A stretch of DNA of 64,000 nt from an uncultured Pseudomonadales bacterium (GTDB taxonomy: Bacteria; Pseudomonadota; Gammaproteobacteria; Pseudomonadales; Azotimanducaceae): NCBI GenBank assembly GCA_951813515.1, contig OX638346.1, positions 1,977,617-2,041,616 of the forward strand. Direction: 5' to 3'. A program made the translations under genes and the position numbers. The notes beneath the pieces were generated by a model. The model saw nothing but the letters and a program-made list of their open reading frames with translations. It had not been told where the DNA came from and did not search any database. Positions 51,951 to 60,803 of this stretch are shown here, in pieces. Every line of letters begins with the position of its first letter. The stretch's first letter is position 1.

Positions 51951-53057
51951 TCAGACTGACCCACTACCCGGCAGGACTCCCAGCCGCACGTAGGAGTCGA
52001 CCGTCGCCTGGAGCGACTCGTCGATGGAGTAGGGCGCCAACCCCAGTTCGCGCCGGGCGAGCGTGCAATACGAACGCGGCTTGTCGAAGGTAGGCTCCTT
52101 GGGCCTGTCGCCGTCCATCTCCTCGCCGCCGATGTTCGGGATGTCCGGGCGCAGTTGTTTCAACTTCGCCTGCAGTTGCCAGGTAAAGAGCTCGCCGGAG
52201 CGGTCGCTTGCCGCAAGGATGTAGCGTGACCCGTTCCGCGCGACGGTGCTCTCCGCGCACAGTCGATGCGCCCGCGCGACGTCGCGAACGTCGACGTTGT
52301 TCCAGAGCATTCGGCCCCCCGGGGTGAGGGTGAAGGGTTCGCCCTGCAGCATGCGCCTGATCCAGACCTGCCAGCCGCCGTCGTCGTGGTTGGCGCACAT
52401 CACGGGCCCGATGACGTTGAGCGGCAGGATCGACATCGATTCGAAGCGCCCATCGTCTTCGGCCGCCCTGTAGATCGCCTCCTCGGCTCGCGCCTTGCCG
52501 AAGGCGTACGCGGCATGCCGGTTGTTGGGGATGTTCTCTTCCGACCAGTCGCTCGAACGCGCTTCGATGTTGTCGGTGCACCAGTCCTCCTCGGTGTAGA
52601 CGTAGCCTTCGTCGGCCGGGTGGGAGACCGCCGAGAATGAACTGGTCAAGACCAGGCGCCGGACGGTACCGGCCTTGCACACCGACTCGATGACGTGCTC
52701 GACGACGGTGAAACAGCCGTCGTACACCTGCTGCGGCGTCGCCTGGTGACGGGTAAGAACGGCTCCCGCGTGGATGACGGCGGAGCATCCTTCGAAAGCC
52801 GCGTCGTAACTGCCGCGCCTCAAGAGATTCGCGGTGAACAGCGTATTGGTCCCCGGTAGGCCCTGGTCGTTCATCGCGAGAAGATGATCGACCTTGTCCG
52901 GTCTGCCGGGGTCACGTACGCACGAGTGCACCTGGTAGCCGTGTTCCACGAGTTCGCGAACGATCCACGATCCGACGTATCCGCTGGCGCCCGTGACGGC
53001 GACGGGACCGTCGGCCGGCGATACGGCGGGGGTGCGGGACGAATTGCTGTCGGTCAT
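51951..53057 (-). CDS. NAD-dependent epimerase/dehydratase (extended SDR, DFR-like)
   Basis: A 368-residue extended SDR starting at ATG 53057. The dinucleotide loop is VAVTGASGYVGSWIVRELVE. The catalytic YxxxK is expected around AAYAFGKARAEEA and a preceding LVLTSSFSAV strand supplies Ser. It resembles dihydroflavonol-4-reductase-like proteins. The last codons (SGSV) come from sequence outside the 178-base repeat, so the C-terminus was replaced when the module at 47976-51503 arrived. The protein is probably still functional because only the tail differs. Confidence 0.88.
   Translation of the reverse strand: MTDSNSSRTPAVSPADGPVAVTGASGYVGSWIVRELVEHGYQVHSCVRDPGRPDKVDHLLAMNDQGLPGTNTLFTANLLRRGSYDAAFEGCSAVIHAGAVLTRHQATPQQVYDGCFTVVEHVIESVCKAGTVRRLVLTSSFSAVSHPADEGYVYTEEDWCTDNIEARSSDWSEENIPNNRHAAYAFGKARAEEAIYRAAEDDGRFESMSILPLNVIGPVMCANHDDGGWQVWIRRMLQGEPFTLTPGGRMLWNNVDVRDVARAHRLCAESTVARNGSRYILAASDRSGELFTWQLQAKLKQLRPDIPNIGGEEMDGDRPKEPTFDKPRSYCTLARRELGLAPYSIDESLQATVDSYVRLGVLPGSGSV
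51968..52145. repeat. 178-bp direct repeat, copy 2
   Basis: Lies within the 3' part of the epimerase gene; identical to 47656-47833. Distance between copies is 4312 bases. Confidence 0.9.
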
Positions 53058-53203
53058 GGTCGGTGGCCGGGCTTGGAAGGGTGGCAACCATGATACGAAA
53101 GAGGCCGTGCGGACGTTCAAGACACTGCAAGTGGGTGTGATCGTTTTTGACAACGGCGGCCTGTACCCATTAACTGTGCGCTTCCCGCTTGCAGGAGATG
53201 ACG

Positions 53204-54127
53204 ATGCGTTTTGGCTTCTGGCCCAGCCCTTGGCTGCCGTTCGATGAGATGGTCAAACTTTGTACCCACGCCGAGGCGACCGGCTGGGATGGCCTCTGGG
53301 TCGCCGATCACTTCATGTCGGCGGGCGCGAATACCGAGATGCCATTCCCGGAAGCCTGGATGACGTTGTCGGCCCTCGCCGCGCGCGTGCCGCGCGTTCG
53401 CGTCGGCACGATGGTCACCGGCAACACCTATCGCCATCCAGCGGTTCTGGCGAAGATGGCCGCGACCCTGGACCACATCTCCGGTGGACGCGTGGTGCTG
53501 GGGCTTGGCTCCGGATGGCAGGAGAACGAACACCGGCAGTACGGCATCGAGTTCGACACGATCCCTGGCCGACTCCGGCGGCTGGACGAGGCGTGTCAGG
53601 TCATCAAGGCGTTGTACACGGAAAAAACCAGCAACTTCTCGGGCCGTTACTATCAACTCACCGACGCGACACTGGAACCGAAACCTGTACAGGATCCCCT
53701 GCCGTTGCTCATCGGCGGCGGCGGCGAGAAGGTCACGCTCAAGATCACGGCCAAGTATGCCGACGAGTGGAACCATTGGGGCAACGTGCCGATGATGGAG
53801 TACAAGGGCGCCATCCTGGACGCGCACTGCGCGGATGTCGGACGCAACCCGGCGGACATCGAGCGCACAGCCGCGGTGTTGATGTTCATGGACACCACGC
53901 CAGCGAAGGTGGAGGCGCGTTTGAAAGCCCATCCCGCGGGTCGTCAACCGCCGGAAGAACCGGGCCGCGCGATTTCGGGCACGCCTGCCGAGATGAGGGA
54001 CATCGTCGCGCAGTATGAAGCGATCGGCGTGACTGAAATCATCATCACGGATGCCGTGTTCGGAGATCACGACGAGAAGATCGCCACGATGGACTTGCTC
54101 ATGCGCGAGGTGGCGGGGCGAGGTTGA
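53204..54127 (+). CDS. LLM-class flavin/F420-type oxidoreductase
   Basis: A 307-residue luciferase-like protein. ATG 53204 has AGGAG six bases upstream and gives MRFGFWPSPWLPFDEMVKLC. Key parts are GWDGLWVADHFM, TMVTGNTYRHPAVLAKMAAT, LDHISGGRVVLGLGSGW and PLLIGGGGEKVTLK. This subgroup includes many F420-annotated proteins, though FMN is more likely in this host. A MaoC-like gene follows after 50 bases, probably in the same transcript. Confidence 0.9.
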   Translation: MRFGFWPSPWLPFDEMVKLCTHAEATGWDGLWVADHFMSAGANTEMPFPEAWMTLSALAARVPRVRVGTMVTGNTYRHPAVLAKMAATLDHISGGRVVLGLGSGWQENEHRQYGIEFDTIPGRLRRLDEACQVIKALYTEKTSNFSGRYYQLTDATLEPKPVQDPLPLLIGGGGEKVTLKITAKYADEWNHWGNVPMMEYKGAILDAHCADVGRNPADIERTAAVLMFMDTTPAKVEARLKAHPAGRQPPEEPGRAISGTPAEMRDIVAQYEAIGVTEIIITDAVFGDHDEKIATMDLLMREVAGRG

Positions 54128-54177
54128 AGCCGCGTCGGCAAACCGAGTAAACCCGGGACGGGCAGGAGGAGGATTAC

Positions 54178-55278
54178 ATGGCAGCGCCGGATCTGATCAA
54201 GACCATCGACGAGTTTCAGGACGAGTACAGGAAGGGAATCGGGACGGTGTTGCCGCACCACCCGACGAAGGAGGCCAGTCTCGACAACATCCGTAACTTC
54301 TGCGAAGGCATCGGCGACTACAACCCGCTGTGGCGGGACGAGGCGCACGCGAGAGACAGCCGCTTCGGCATGATCACCGCGCCTCCGAGCTTCCTCTACA
54401 GCGTTGCCCTTGGGGTCATAGCGGGGGAGACAGGCGCCATCGACCGTGCGCGGGTGTCGACGCAGTACCTGCCCGTGAACTACGCAGGCGTCGAAATCGA
54501 CTTCCTTCGACCAGTCTGGCTGGGGGACCGCATCACCGTCACCGAGAAGGTCGGCGAAACCATCAGGAAGACGAGCGGCCGCATCGGTCCGATCAACTTC
54601 AATACGGGCCTCGTGACTTACACCAACCAGCGCCACGAGACCGTAGCGACGTTCAAGACGCTGATGGCGCGATACGAGAACACCGGCGGCACGCTCCAAT
54701 ACGACCGCAAGCCGAAGGACGGTGATGCAGACTCCGTTTACGAAGCGGCGGATCCGCTTGTGTGGGAACGCGAACGCCGCGGCGCCGAGACGCGCTATTG
54801 GGAGGATGTCGCCGAGGGCGACGAGATGCCGGCGCTGAGGAAGGGCACCTACTCGGTATCGGAGCTGTTCCTCTTTACCCACGGCGTTCTCGGCCTGCGC
54901 CGCAGCACCCGGGATCGGCTCGATGCAGAGGGGTCCGGTGAACTCGGCGGCGGCGGCAGGTTCGATCTCGAGCACGCCCAGAAGCGGCGCAACATGCCCG
55001 GGCAGTTCGACTTCGGTCCGCAGCGCGTCTGCTGGCTCACCCAGATCGTGACGGACTGGATGGGCGACGACGGCACGCTGAAAAAGCTCAACGCGTCGGT
55101 CCGCCATCCCAACATCGTCGGCGACACGAACACGCTTACCGGCTCCGTGGTGCGGAAGTCCGTCGTCGATGGCGAGCACCTGGTCGAAGTCCAGATGCAG
55201 AACAACAACCAGTCGGGACTTACCACGGCGTTCGGCACGGCCGTCGTCGCACTACCGACGCGGCTAAGTGAAACATGA
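54178..55278 (+). CDS. MaoC-like (FAS1-like) dehydratase, copy 1
   Basis: A 366-residue double-hotdog protein with a strong ribosome site (GGAGGAGG) before ATG 54178. The first half matches the FAS1-like dehydratase domain (ASLDNIRNFCEGIGDYNPLW, then RDSRFGMITAPPSFLY); the second half carries RYWEDVAEGDEMP and the MaoC-like late segment FGPQRVCWLTQIVTDWMGDD. Such proteins hydrate or dehydrate enoyl-CoA-type substrates. It is about as long as, and very similar to, the protein at 59714, so the pair arose by duplication. Confidence 0.9.
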   Translation: MAAPDLIKTIDEFQDEYRKGIGTVLPHHPTKEASLDNIRNFCEGIGDYNPLWRDEAHARDSRFGMITAPPSFLYSVALGVIAGETGAIDRARVSTQYLPVNYAGVEIDFLRPVWLGDRITVTEKVGETIRKTSGRIGPINFNTGLVTYTNQRHETVATFKTLMARYENTGGTLQYDRKPKDGDADSVYEAADPLVWERERRGAETRYWEDVAEGDEMPALRKGTYSVSELFLFTHGVLGLRRSTRDRLDAEGSGELGGGGRFDLEHAQKRRNMPGQFDFGPQRVCWLTQIVTDWMGDDGTLKKLNASVRHPNIVGDTNTLTGSVVRKSVVDGEHLVEVQMQNNNQSGLTTAFGTAVVALPTRLSET

Positions 55279-55436
55279 ACCGGGGCAGTGCGAACGCGAA
55301 CGCATAGAGTGAGGCTCGGATCACAGGGCGATGTAGAGCGCTTCCAATCCCGACACCCCTGAATTTGCGGTCATGCCCCAGGACCGAGACGCGCCGCCGA
55401 AGCCCTTGCCGTCTCGGCCATCCTATGGTATGAAAA

Positions 55437-55449
55437 TTGGAAATTCCAA
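55437..55449. promoter_or_regulatory. Palindrome upstream of the AbrB-type antitoxin gene
   Basis: TTGGAA-A-TTCCAA is a perfect palindrome 18 bases before the antitoxin ATG, in an AT-rich patch that also holds a possible -10 box. AbrB/MazE-type antitoxins usually repress their own operon, so this is a likely operator. Confidence 0.5.
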
Positions 55450-55467
55450 CTTCCCTAAAGGAAGGTC

Positions 55468-55761
55468 ATGCCGCTCGTCACTGTGAAGCCCAAGTTCCAG
55501 GTCACCATCCCCGCCAAGCTGCGCAAGGGGCTTGACGTGCGTGAGGGCGACATCATGGAGGCCACGGTCGTCGCCGATGGCATCCTGCTTCGCCCCAAGG
55601 AGGTCGTGGACCGCAGCGCGGCCGCCGACCGGGTGACCGCGATCCTCCAGCGCATCGAGCCCACGCCCGATGATGCGCGCCGCTCGGAAGACGAGATCAT
55701 TGCGGCCGCAGTCGCCGATGTCGCCGAGGCACGCAAGAAGCGCCGTGACAGCAATGCATGA
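55468..55761 (+). CDS. AbrB/MazE-type antitoxin
   Basis: A 97-residue protein. Its first 45 residues are a SpoVT-AbrB swapped-hairpin DNA-binding domain (VTVKPKFQVTIPAKLRKGLD, VREGDIMEATVVADGILLRP). The helical remainder (DDARRSEDEIIAAAVADVAE) would wrap the toxin. AAAGGAAGG precedes the start. The stop overlaps the ATG of the PIN toxin gene (ATGA), the usual arrangement. The toxin gene is broken, so the antitoxin may now be a stand-alone regulator. Confidence 0.88.
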   Translation: MPLVTVKPKFQVTIPAKLRKGLDVREGDIMEATVVADGILLRPKEVVDRSAAADRVTAILQRIEPTPDDARRSEDEIIAAAVADVAEARKKRRDSNA

Positions 55762-56487
55762 GAGTCGTGATCGACTGCAACGTCCGAGTGTCGTGTCACG
55801 CGAGTTCTGGCGCTTCAGAGTTCGCCATGCGCGTCAATGCAAGGCGTGGTCCGCAGTGAATATCTGGCATATTCGCAAGGGCCACAACGCGGTTTGCATG
55901 CGAGGGGTTCCCCCTCGCGCACCCCGGCTGAAGGCTCCGGCGTGCATGGCGATCTCCCGAAGGGCGCGCCCCGGGAGCGCGAGGGGTACCCTCGCATGAA
56001 GACTGTGGCCTGTGGCGGTGTTGCGCCCCTTGGAAATGGAGCCGACCATTCCCGGCGGGGACGCGCCTTGCCACAGACCCCGTGGGACGCGCTGAAGCGT
56101 CATAACTCGTGTGACACGACACTAGTGTCGGCCGCAAGAACCCGGGGTGTCTGCGGCGATGTCATCATCGAAGCTGTTCGCCATCACCAGGTGGTGCTTT
56201 CCGATCTGATTGTTGACGAGTACAGAACGGTCGCGGGACGTCTTGCACATGCGGCTTACCGGGAGGGCCTCTTCGCTGTCATTGCGGAGCTCGAGCGGGG
56301 GGCCGTCTTCGTCGATCCGGCCAACATCGTCTTCGGCCTGCGCGATGGCGACGACGAGGTTTATCTCCAGACCGCGACTGCTGGCGGTGCGGTACTTGTC
56401 GCCGGCAACCGGCGAGATTTCGCCGAGCGACGCTACGGGTCGGTCGACGTATTCTCGCCGCGAGCCTTCATCGAACAGGTAGGTTGA
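55758..56487 (+). pseudogene. PIN-domain toxin interrupted by a MITE-like element
   Basis: The gene opens MRVVIDCNVRVS at 55758 and is cut after twelve codons by the element at 55787-56123. Removing the element rejoins the frame perfectly into MRVVIDCNVRVSAARTRGVC, then IIEAVRHHQVVLSDLIVDEY, and a normal end (AVLVAGNRRDFAERRYGSVD, FSPRAFIEQVG). The restored protein is a COG1569-type PIN ribonuclease of about 130 residues with the acidic residues D6, E (DEYRTV) and the late D still present. Paired with the AbrB antitoxin upstream. Confidence 0.85.
55787..56123. mobile_element. MITE-like element, about 337 bp, no transposase
   Basis: Ends are imperfect inverted repeats of about 33 bases: AGTGTCGTGTCACGCGAGTT on the left and, reversed, AGTGTCGTGTCACACGAGTT on the right, both continuing to CGCTTCAG. 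The interior has hairpins (GCGAGGGGTT/CCCCCTCGC, later GCGAGGGGTACCCTCGC) and no gene. AGTGTCG follows the right end and also forms the left end, so the target duplication is either these seven bases or absent. The element must move with a transposase from elsewhere. Confidence 0.75.
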
Positions 56488-56538
56488 ACGCCACCACCGC
56501 GCAACCAGTGTGTGCCGAGTGCGCGCCGGAAATCACAG

Positions 56539-57582
56539 TTAACCCGCCGCGACGTCGGCATTGATCTTGGTCAGAACATCGAGCGCGTGCAGAGATTCCT
56601 GCTTGTCGTATTGCGGACACTGCCGCAGACCGGCGGCCACGCAGCGATGCACCGCCTCGGCCTGATACAGGAATCCTTGCTGGTTCGGATAGGCACGATC
56701 CGGGAAGCGCACCGTCGCAGGAAACGGGTATTCGAAACGCTGCACGGGTGCGGGAACATTGGCGGTCCTGTAACGAGACGGAACGGTCCCGGGAGGAGGG
56801 ATGCGGATCGTGAGGGTCGTTGGGGCATGCGCCGGCTGTTCCAGCGTGATGCGCCCCTCGCGACCGATGATCTCTGTCGTTTCCACGAACTCCGATTGCA
56901 TCGGCGGGAACGTTAGCACCGCGCACTTGTCGGGGCCGTACTCGACGATAGCAGCGCCGGGTCTGCGGCCTGCGGCGGTGATTCCCGTCGGCGTCGCGTC
57001 AGAGCCAAACGCCAACGGGGCAGCCTGGACTGTATAGATCGGATCGCCGAAATCGGATTGCACGAGGAGAACCTCGCCGATGGCGCCCGTCTCGATCAGC
57101 ATCCGGGCATGCTCCACTGCGGGAAAGAACCGGGTCCAGACGGCGTCCTGCAGCATGACGCCACGTGCTTCCGCCGCCGCGTACATGGTGCGGCCGTCAG
57201 CCCCAGTTTCGGCAAGGGGCTTTTCGCACAACACGTGCTTGCCGGCCTCGATGGCGAGGATGCTGTGCTCCTTGTGCAGCGGGTTGATGGTTCCGATATA
57301 GACGATGTCGATTTCCGGCGATTCAACCATCTCGGCGTAGCTGCCGTATGCCGAAGCGACGCCGTACTTGTCGGCGAACTCGCGCGCGCGGTCAACTGAA
57401 CGCGCAGCGACGGCAGCGACCGTCGCGCCCGCGCACGCATGCAGGCACATGGCCCATTGCGCGGAAATCCGCCCGGCGCCGATGATGCCCCAGCGCAGCG
57501 GAAACGCGACATCGGCAGGGTCGGTGGCGCCGATGCGAACATCTCTCGGCGTCGATGGTGGCAAGTTACTAGTTCTGGTCAT
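56539..57582 (-). CDS. Gfo/Idh/MocA-family oxidoreductase
   Basis: A 347-residue NAD(P)-dependent oxidoreductase. The N-terminal Rossmann loop is WGIIGAGRISAQWAM and the catalytic-lysine motif is HVLCEKPLAETGADG. The C-terminal alpha/beta domain continues normally, with DAVWTRFFPAVEHARML as in dihydrodiol dehydrogenase-like members. The likely substrates are sugars, inositols or dihydrodiols. It stands alone between the PIN locus and the DUF3883 gene. Confidence 0.9.
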   Translation of the reverse strand: MTRTSNLPPSTPRDVRIGATDPADVAFPLRWGIIGAGRISAQWAMCLHACAGATVAAVAARSVDRAREFADKYGVASAYGSYAEMVESPEIDIVYIGTINPLHKEHSILAIEAGKHVLCEKPLAETGADGRTMYAAAEARGVMLQDAVWTRFFPAVEHARMLIETGAIGEVLLVQSDFGDPIYTVQAAPLAFGSDATPTGITAAGRRPGAAIVEYGPDKCAVLTFPPMQSEFVETTEIIGREGRITLEQPAHAPTTLTIRIPPPGTVPSRYRTANVPAPVQRFEYPFPATVRFPDRAYPNQQGFLYQAEAVHRCVAAGLRQCPQYDKQESLHALDVLTKINADVAAG

Positions 57583-57674
57583 GGGGTTCGGATAGCGCGA
57601 TCATCCCTATGACATGGATCATTTGAGTCATCTGTCGGTGTCGCTATGTCGTGCTTTGTCGTTGAAAACGCATT

Positions 57675-58511
57675 TTAGTGGAACGAGGCCTCGAAGCTGG
57701 TGGCGATCAGCAGTACGTGTGCCTTGAGGGGCGGACGTAGTTCAAAGGCCCTGGGTTCGCGGGAGAAGTTCCACAGCCTGAGAAGGCACCACTCGGTGGC
57801 ACGTTGATCTGCGACGGTGAGTTCATTTCGCGTAATGTGAAAGGGAGTGCGCTCCCAGCCGTTTGTCGTCTTTACTTCGATCAGGCGGTTTCGACCCTCA
57901 GGCGAAAAGCTCGCAATGTCGTATCCGGCGCCGTCGCCTTCTTCGTCGGCCACCCATTTCACGCGCTTTGCCAGATCGCGACGACCCGCCTCCATGAGGG
58001 TTGCCCGCTCGTGAAACAGCGCGCGTTCTTCGCCAGCTCGTCCGAGAATCCGATTGCGTTCTTCCTTTTTTGCCACATCGAACTTGTGTGCTATTTCGAG
58101 CATTTTTTGGAGTTCGTCTGGGGGCGGTTCATTGCTGAGTGTGGGCGGTGGTCCGATTGGTAGGACGGCTCTGTCTTCAACACCGGTCGGCCGCCGGAAG
58201 GGTGCGCGTGCCAGGTCTTCTGAATTGCGATGAAGCCAGCGCACGACGGCGCGCACAAGTGACATCTGGAAATTGAAAGCGGGTCTGTAGCCGGAGATCC
58301 AGCTCTCGCCGAGTCCCTTCAACACGGCGCTAATGTTCCGATGCTTGTATTCGATTGAGCCGGGACTACGGTGGACTCGGTTCTGAAGCTGTCGATTGTG
58401 CTCCTTCTTGTTGTAAGGGCGTCCCGCGAGATCGGCGATCAGCATCGCGAAATAGTCTGCGACGATTAGGTCGTTCTCTGCATCGGTCCAAGGTCTGTGT
58501 GCCACGGTCAC
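57675..58511 (-). CDS. DUF3883 protein (PD-(D/E)xK nuclease-like)
   Basis: A 278-residue protein starting with GTG 58511 (MTVAHRPWTDAENDLIVADY). The C-terminal part is a DUF3883 domain with GAGYDIASFSPEG and RLIEVKTTNG, i.e. the D and ExK residues of a restriction-endonuclease-like active site. The N-terminal part is helical with several Arg/Lys clusters and may bind DNA. DUF3883 domains are frequent in defence-related proteins. No modification gene is adjacent. Function is inference from the fold. Confidence 0.85.
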   Translation of the reverse strand: MTVAHRPWTDAENDLIVADYFAMLIADLAGRPYNKKEHNRQLQNRVHRSPGSIEYKHRNISAVLKGLGESWISGYRPAFNFQMSLVRAVVRWLHRNSEDLARAPFRRPTGVEDRAVLPIGPPPTLSNEPPPDELQKMLEIAHKFDVAKKEERNRILGRAGEERALFHERATLMEAGRRDLAKRVKWVADEEGDGAGYDIASFSPEGRNRLIEVKTTNGWERTPFHITRNELTVADQRATEWCLLRLWNFSREPRAFELRPPLKAHVLLIATSFEASFH

Positions 58512-58717
58512 CAGGCTAGCACCCTTCTTACGTGTACGAAATGTCCCTCAACAGCATGGTCGCTTGGCTGCGAGATGCGGAGAGAGGCGCTTGGCGCTGT
58601 CCTTTGACGAAGAGTGGCCTGTCCCTTTGGTTTGGTCGTCGTCACTTGCGCCTCCCGTGATCCCGTGCTGAGAATCCCTGTCCCCGCTTCAAACCCGCAG
58701 CACAAGGAACCATCACG

Positions 58718-59615
58718 ATGTAGACGGAATTCGAGCTTCTCAGGATGGATGTCCGCGAGGGCGTCCGCACGATCACGATTCATCACAAGCATCCCGCCTG
58801 CATCATGACCGGAGAGTTGTCGCGTGAACTGGCGGCTGCAGTCGACGAAGCGGAAGCGGACGACTCGACCCGCGTGATCGTGTTTCGGTCCGCCGATCCG
58901 GACTTCTTTATCGCCCATTTCGACGTGAACCGAATCCAGAGTTGGCTCGATGTGGATACCCGCTCGGACAGGCACCCTCTCAACGACGGTCGAATGGAGG
59001 CCATTCGGGAGGGCCGCGCCACCCGTCAGGAGTTGCTGCCGAGTAGCGCGGAGAAGCTCCGCAGGAGTCCGAAGTGAGCATCGCGGAGATCGCCGGGCGT
59101 GCCGGTGGCGGCGGCAACGAGTTCTGCAGCGGTTGCGACATGGGATTCGGACTCGTCGGCAAGACGAAGTTCAACCAGATGGAGGTCCCGCTCGGCATCC
59201 TTCCGGGTGGAAACGGGACGGTCAACCTGCCGAAGCTTATCGGCCGCAATCGCGCGCTCGAGATGATACTGGGCGGTGTCGACATCGATGCCGAGACTGC
59301 GGAGCGCTGGGGTTACCTGAACCGCGTCTTCCGTCGAAGGAGGCCCTCTCGGCCCACGTCGACGCGCTTGCCCAACGCATCGCGAGCTTCCCGACGGTCG
59401 CCGTGACGGCAGCCAAGCAGTGTGTGCTGAACTCGCTCGCCATGTCGCAGGACGACGCGCTCAACGAGGAGTTCGTGCTCTTTGCCGAGACGCTCAAGGA
59501 CCCGGCGTCCAGGAAGCTCATGACGGCGTTTCTCGAGGAGCGGGGAGGACAGACGCGCGAGGGAGAACTCAAGGTCGGGGAGCTTGCCCCGTACCTCCCT
59601 TTCTCAAGCCTGTAG
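58718..59615 (+). pseudogene. Enoyl-CoA hydratase/isomerase with amber codon and two frameshifts
   Basis: AAGGAA precedes ATG 58718, but the second codon is TAG; CAG or GAG there would give a normal start (xTEFELLRMDVREGVRTITI). Translation might instead begin at ATG 58745. The family frame is lost at 59074 (one G missing; next frame VSIAEIAGRAGGGGNEF, FNQMEVPLGILPGGNG) and again at 59331 (one C missing; next frame PSKEALSAHVDALAQRIASF). Restored, it is a crotonase of about 298 residues with the CoA-binding oxyanion loops present. Intact relatives hydrate enoyl-CoA in beta-oxidation-like pathways. Confidence 0.8.
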
Positions 59616-59713
59616 GCACGACCCGATCCGTGTCGAGGACGAAATAGATTGGCATTTCGGCCAGGATCGTGGCTAGGCTATATCAATCACTGACTCACCG
59701 AGGGAGATACTAA

Positions 59714-60799
59714 ATGGCGGACCAGGCACCCATCACGACCATAGACGAGTTCGAAGAGGAATACAGGAATGGCGCGGGCGTTGTCTTGCCGGGTCGGGCA
59801 TCGAAGCAGGCGACCCTCGACAACATTCGCCGCGCCGGCGACGGCATTGGCGACATGAACCCGTTGTGGCGCGACGAGGAGCACGCCGCCAAGAGCCGCT
59901 TCGGCATGATCACCGCAATGCCCTCGTTCGTTTACAGCTCGAGCCTCGGCGTCGGGGCTGCGATCCAGGGGAATATCGACTCTTCGCGCACCCGCGATTT
60001 CGCCATGAACTATGCAGGCGGGGAACTGGAGATCTACCGGCCAATCTGGCTCGGAGACACGATCACATGCCAGGAGCAGGTGGGTCCGGTGGTGCGCAAG
60101 GAAAGTGGGCGGATCGGTCCGTTCTGCATCTGCACGGGACTCGTGTCGTACTTCAATCAGCGCCATGAACTCGTTGCCACCAAGAGAACGCTGATGGCGC
60201 GCTACAGGATTCTCGGCGGCGGCGATCAGACCATCACCTACGACCGGGACAACAAGAGCGGCGTCGAGGAGGAGCCGGCGGACGCCCTCGTCTGGGAAGT
60301 GGAAAGACGCGGCGCCGAGCCCCGCTACTGGGAAGATGTCGCCGAAGGCGATGAGATGCCGCCATTGAAGAAGGGGACCTATGGCGTCACCGAACTCTTC
60401 CTGTTCACCCACGGCGTGCTCGGCACCCGCCGGTCCACCCGCGCCGCGCTGGAGGCTGCGGGTTCGAAGGATCTGGGCGGGGGTGGCCGCTTCGATGCAG
60501 AGCACGCCAAGCGCAAGCGCAGCATGCCGGGCCAGTTCGACTTCGGGCCGCAGCGAGTGTGCTGGCTAGTGCAGATGTGCACCGACTGGATGGGAGACGA
60601 TGGCACGTTCAAAAAGATGGTGACCCAGGTTCGCCATCCCAACGTGGTCGGCGACACCAACACGCTTTACGGATCGGTCGCGAGCAAGTATGTGCAGGGC
60701 GACGAGCACCTGGTGGACCTCGACGTGCGCGTTCAGAACCAGTCGGGCACGGCTAGCGCCTTCGCACGGGCAACCGTCGCGCTGCCTTCGAGGGGCTGA
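59714..60799 (+). CDS. MaoC-like (FAS1-like) dehydratase, copy 2
   Basis: A 361-residue paralog of the protein at 54178, with the same blocks: ATLDNIRRAGDGIGDMNPLW, SRFGMITAMPSFVYSSSLGV, RYWEDVAEGDEMPPLKKGTY and FGPQRVCWLVQMCTDWMGDD. GAGGGAGATACTAA precedes the ATG. Both copies are full length. They may form a heterodimer or serve different chain types. It follows the decayed enoyl-CoA hydratase and precedes the convergent HicBA locus by four bases. Confidence 0.9.
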   Translation: MADQAPITTIDEFEEEYRNGAGVVLPGRASKQATLDNIRRAGDGIGDMNPLWRDEEHAAKSRFGMITAMPSFVYSSSLGVGAAIQGNIDSSRTRDFAMNYAGGELEIYRPIWLGDTITCQEQVGPVVRKESGRIGPFCICTGLVSYFNQRHELVATKRTLMARYRILGGGDQTITYDRDNKSGVEEEPADALVWEVERRGAEPRYWEDVAEGDEMPPLKKGTYGVTELFLFTHGVLGTRRSTRAALEAAGSKDLGGGGRFDAEHAKRKRSMPGQFDFGPQRVCWLVQMCTDWMGDDGTFKKMVTQVRHPNVVGDTNTLYGSVASKYVQGDEHLVDLDVRVQNQSGTASAFARATVALPSRG

Positions 60800-60803
60800 C
60801 GGC

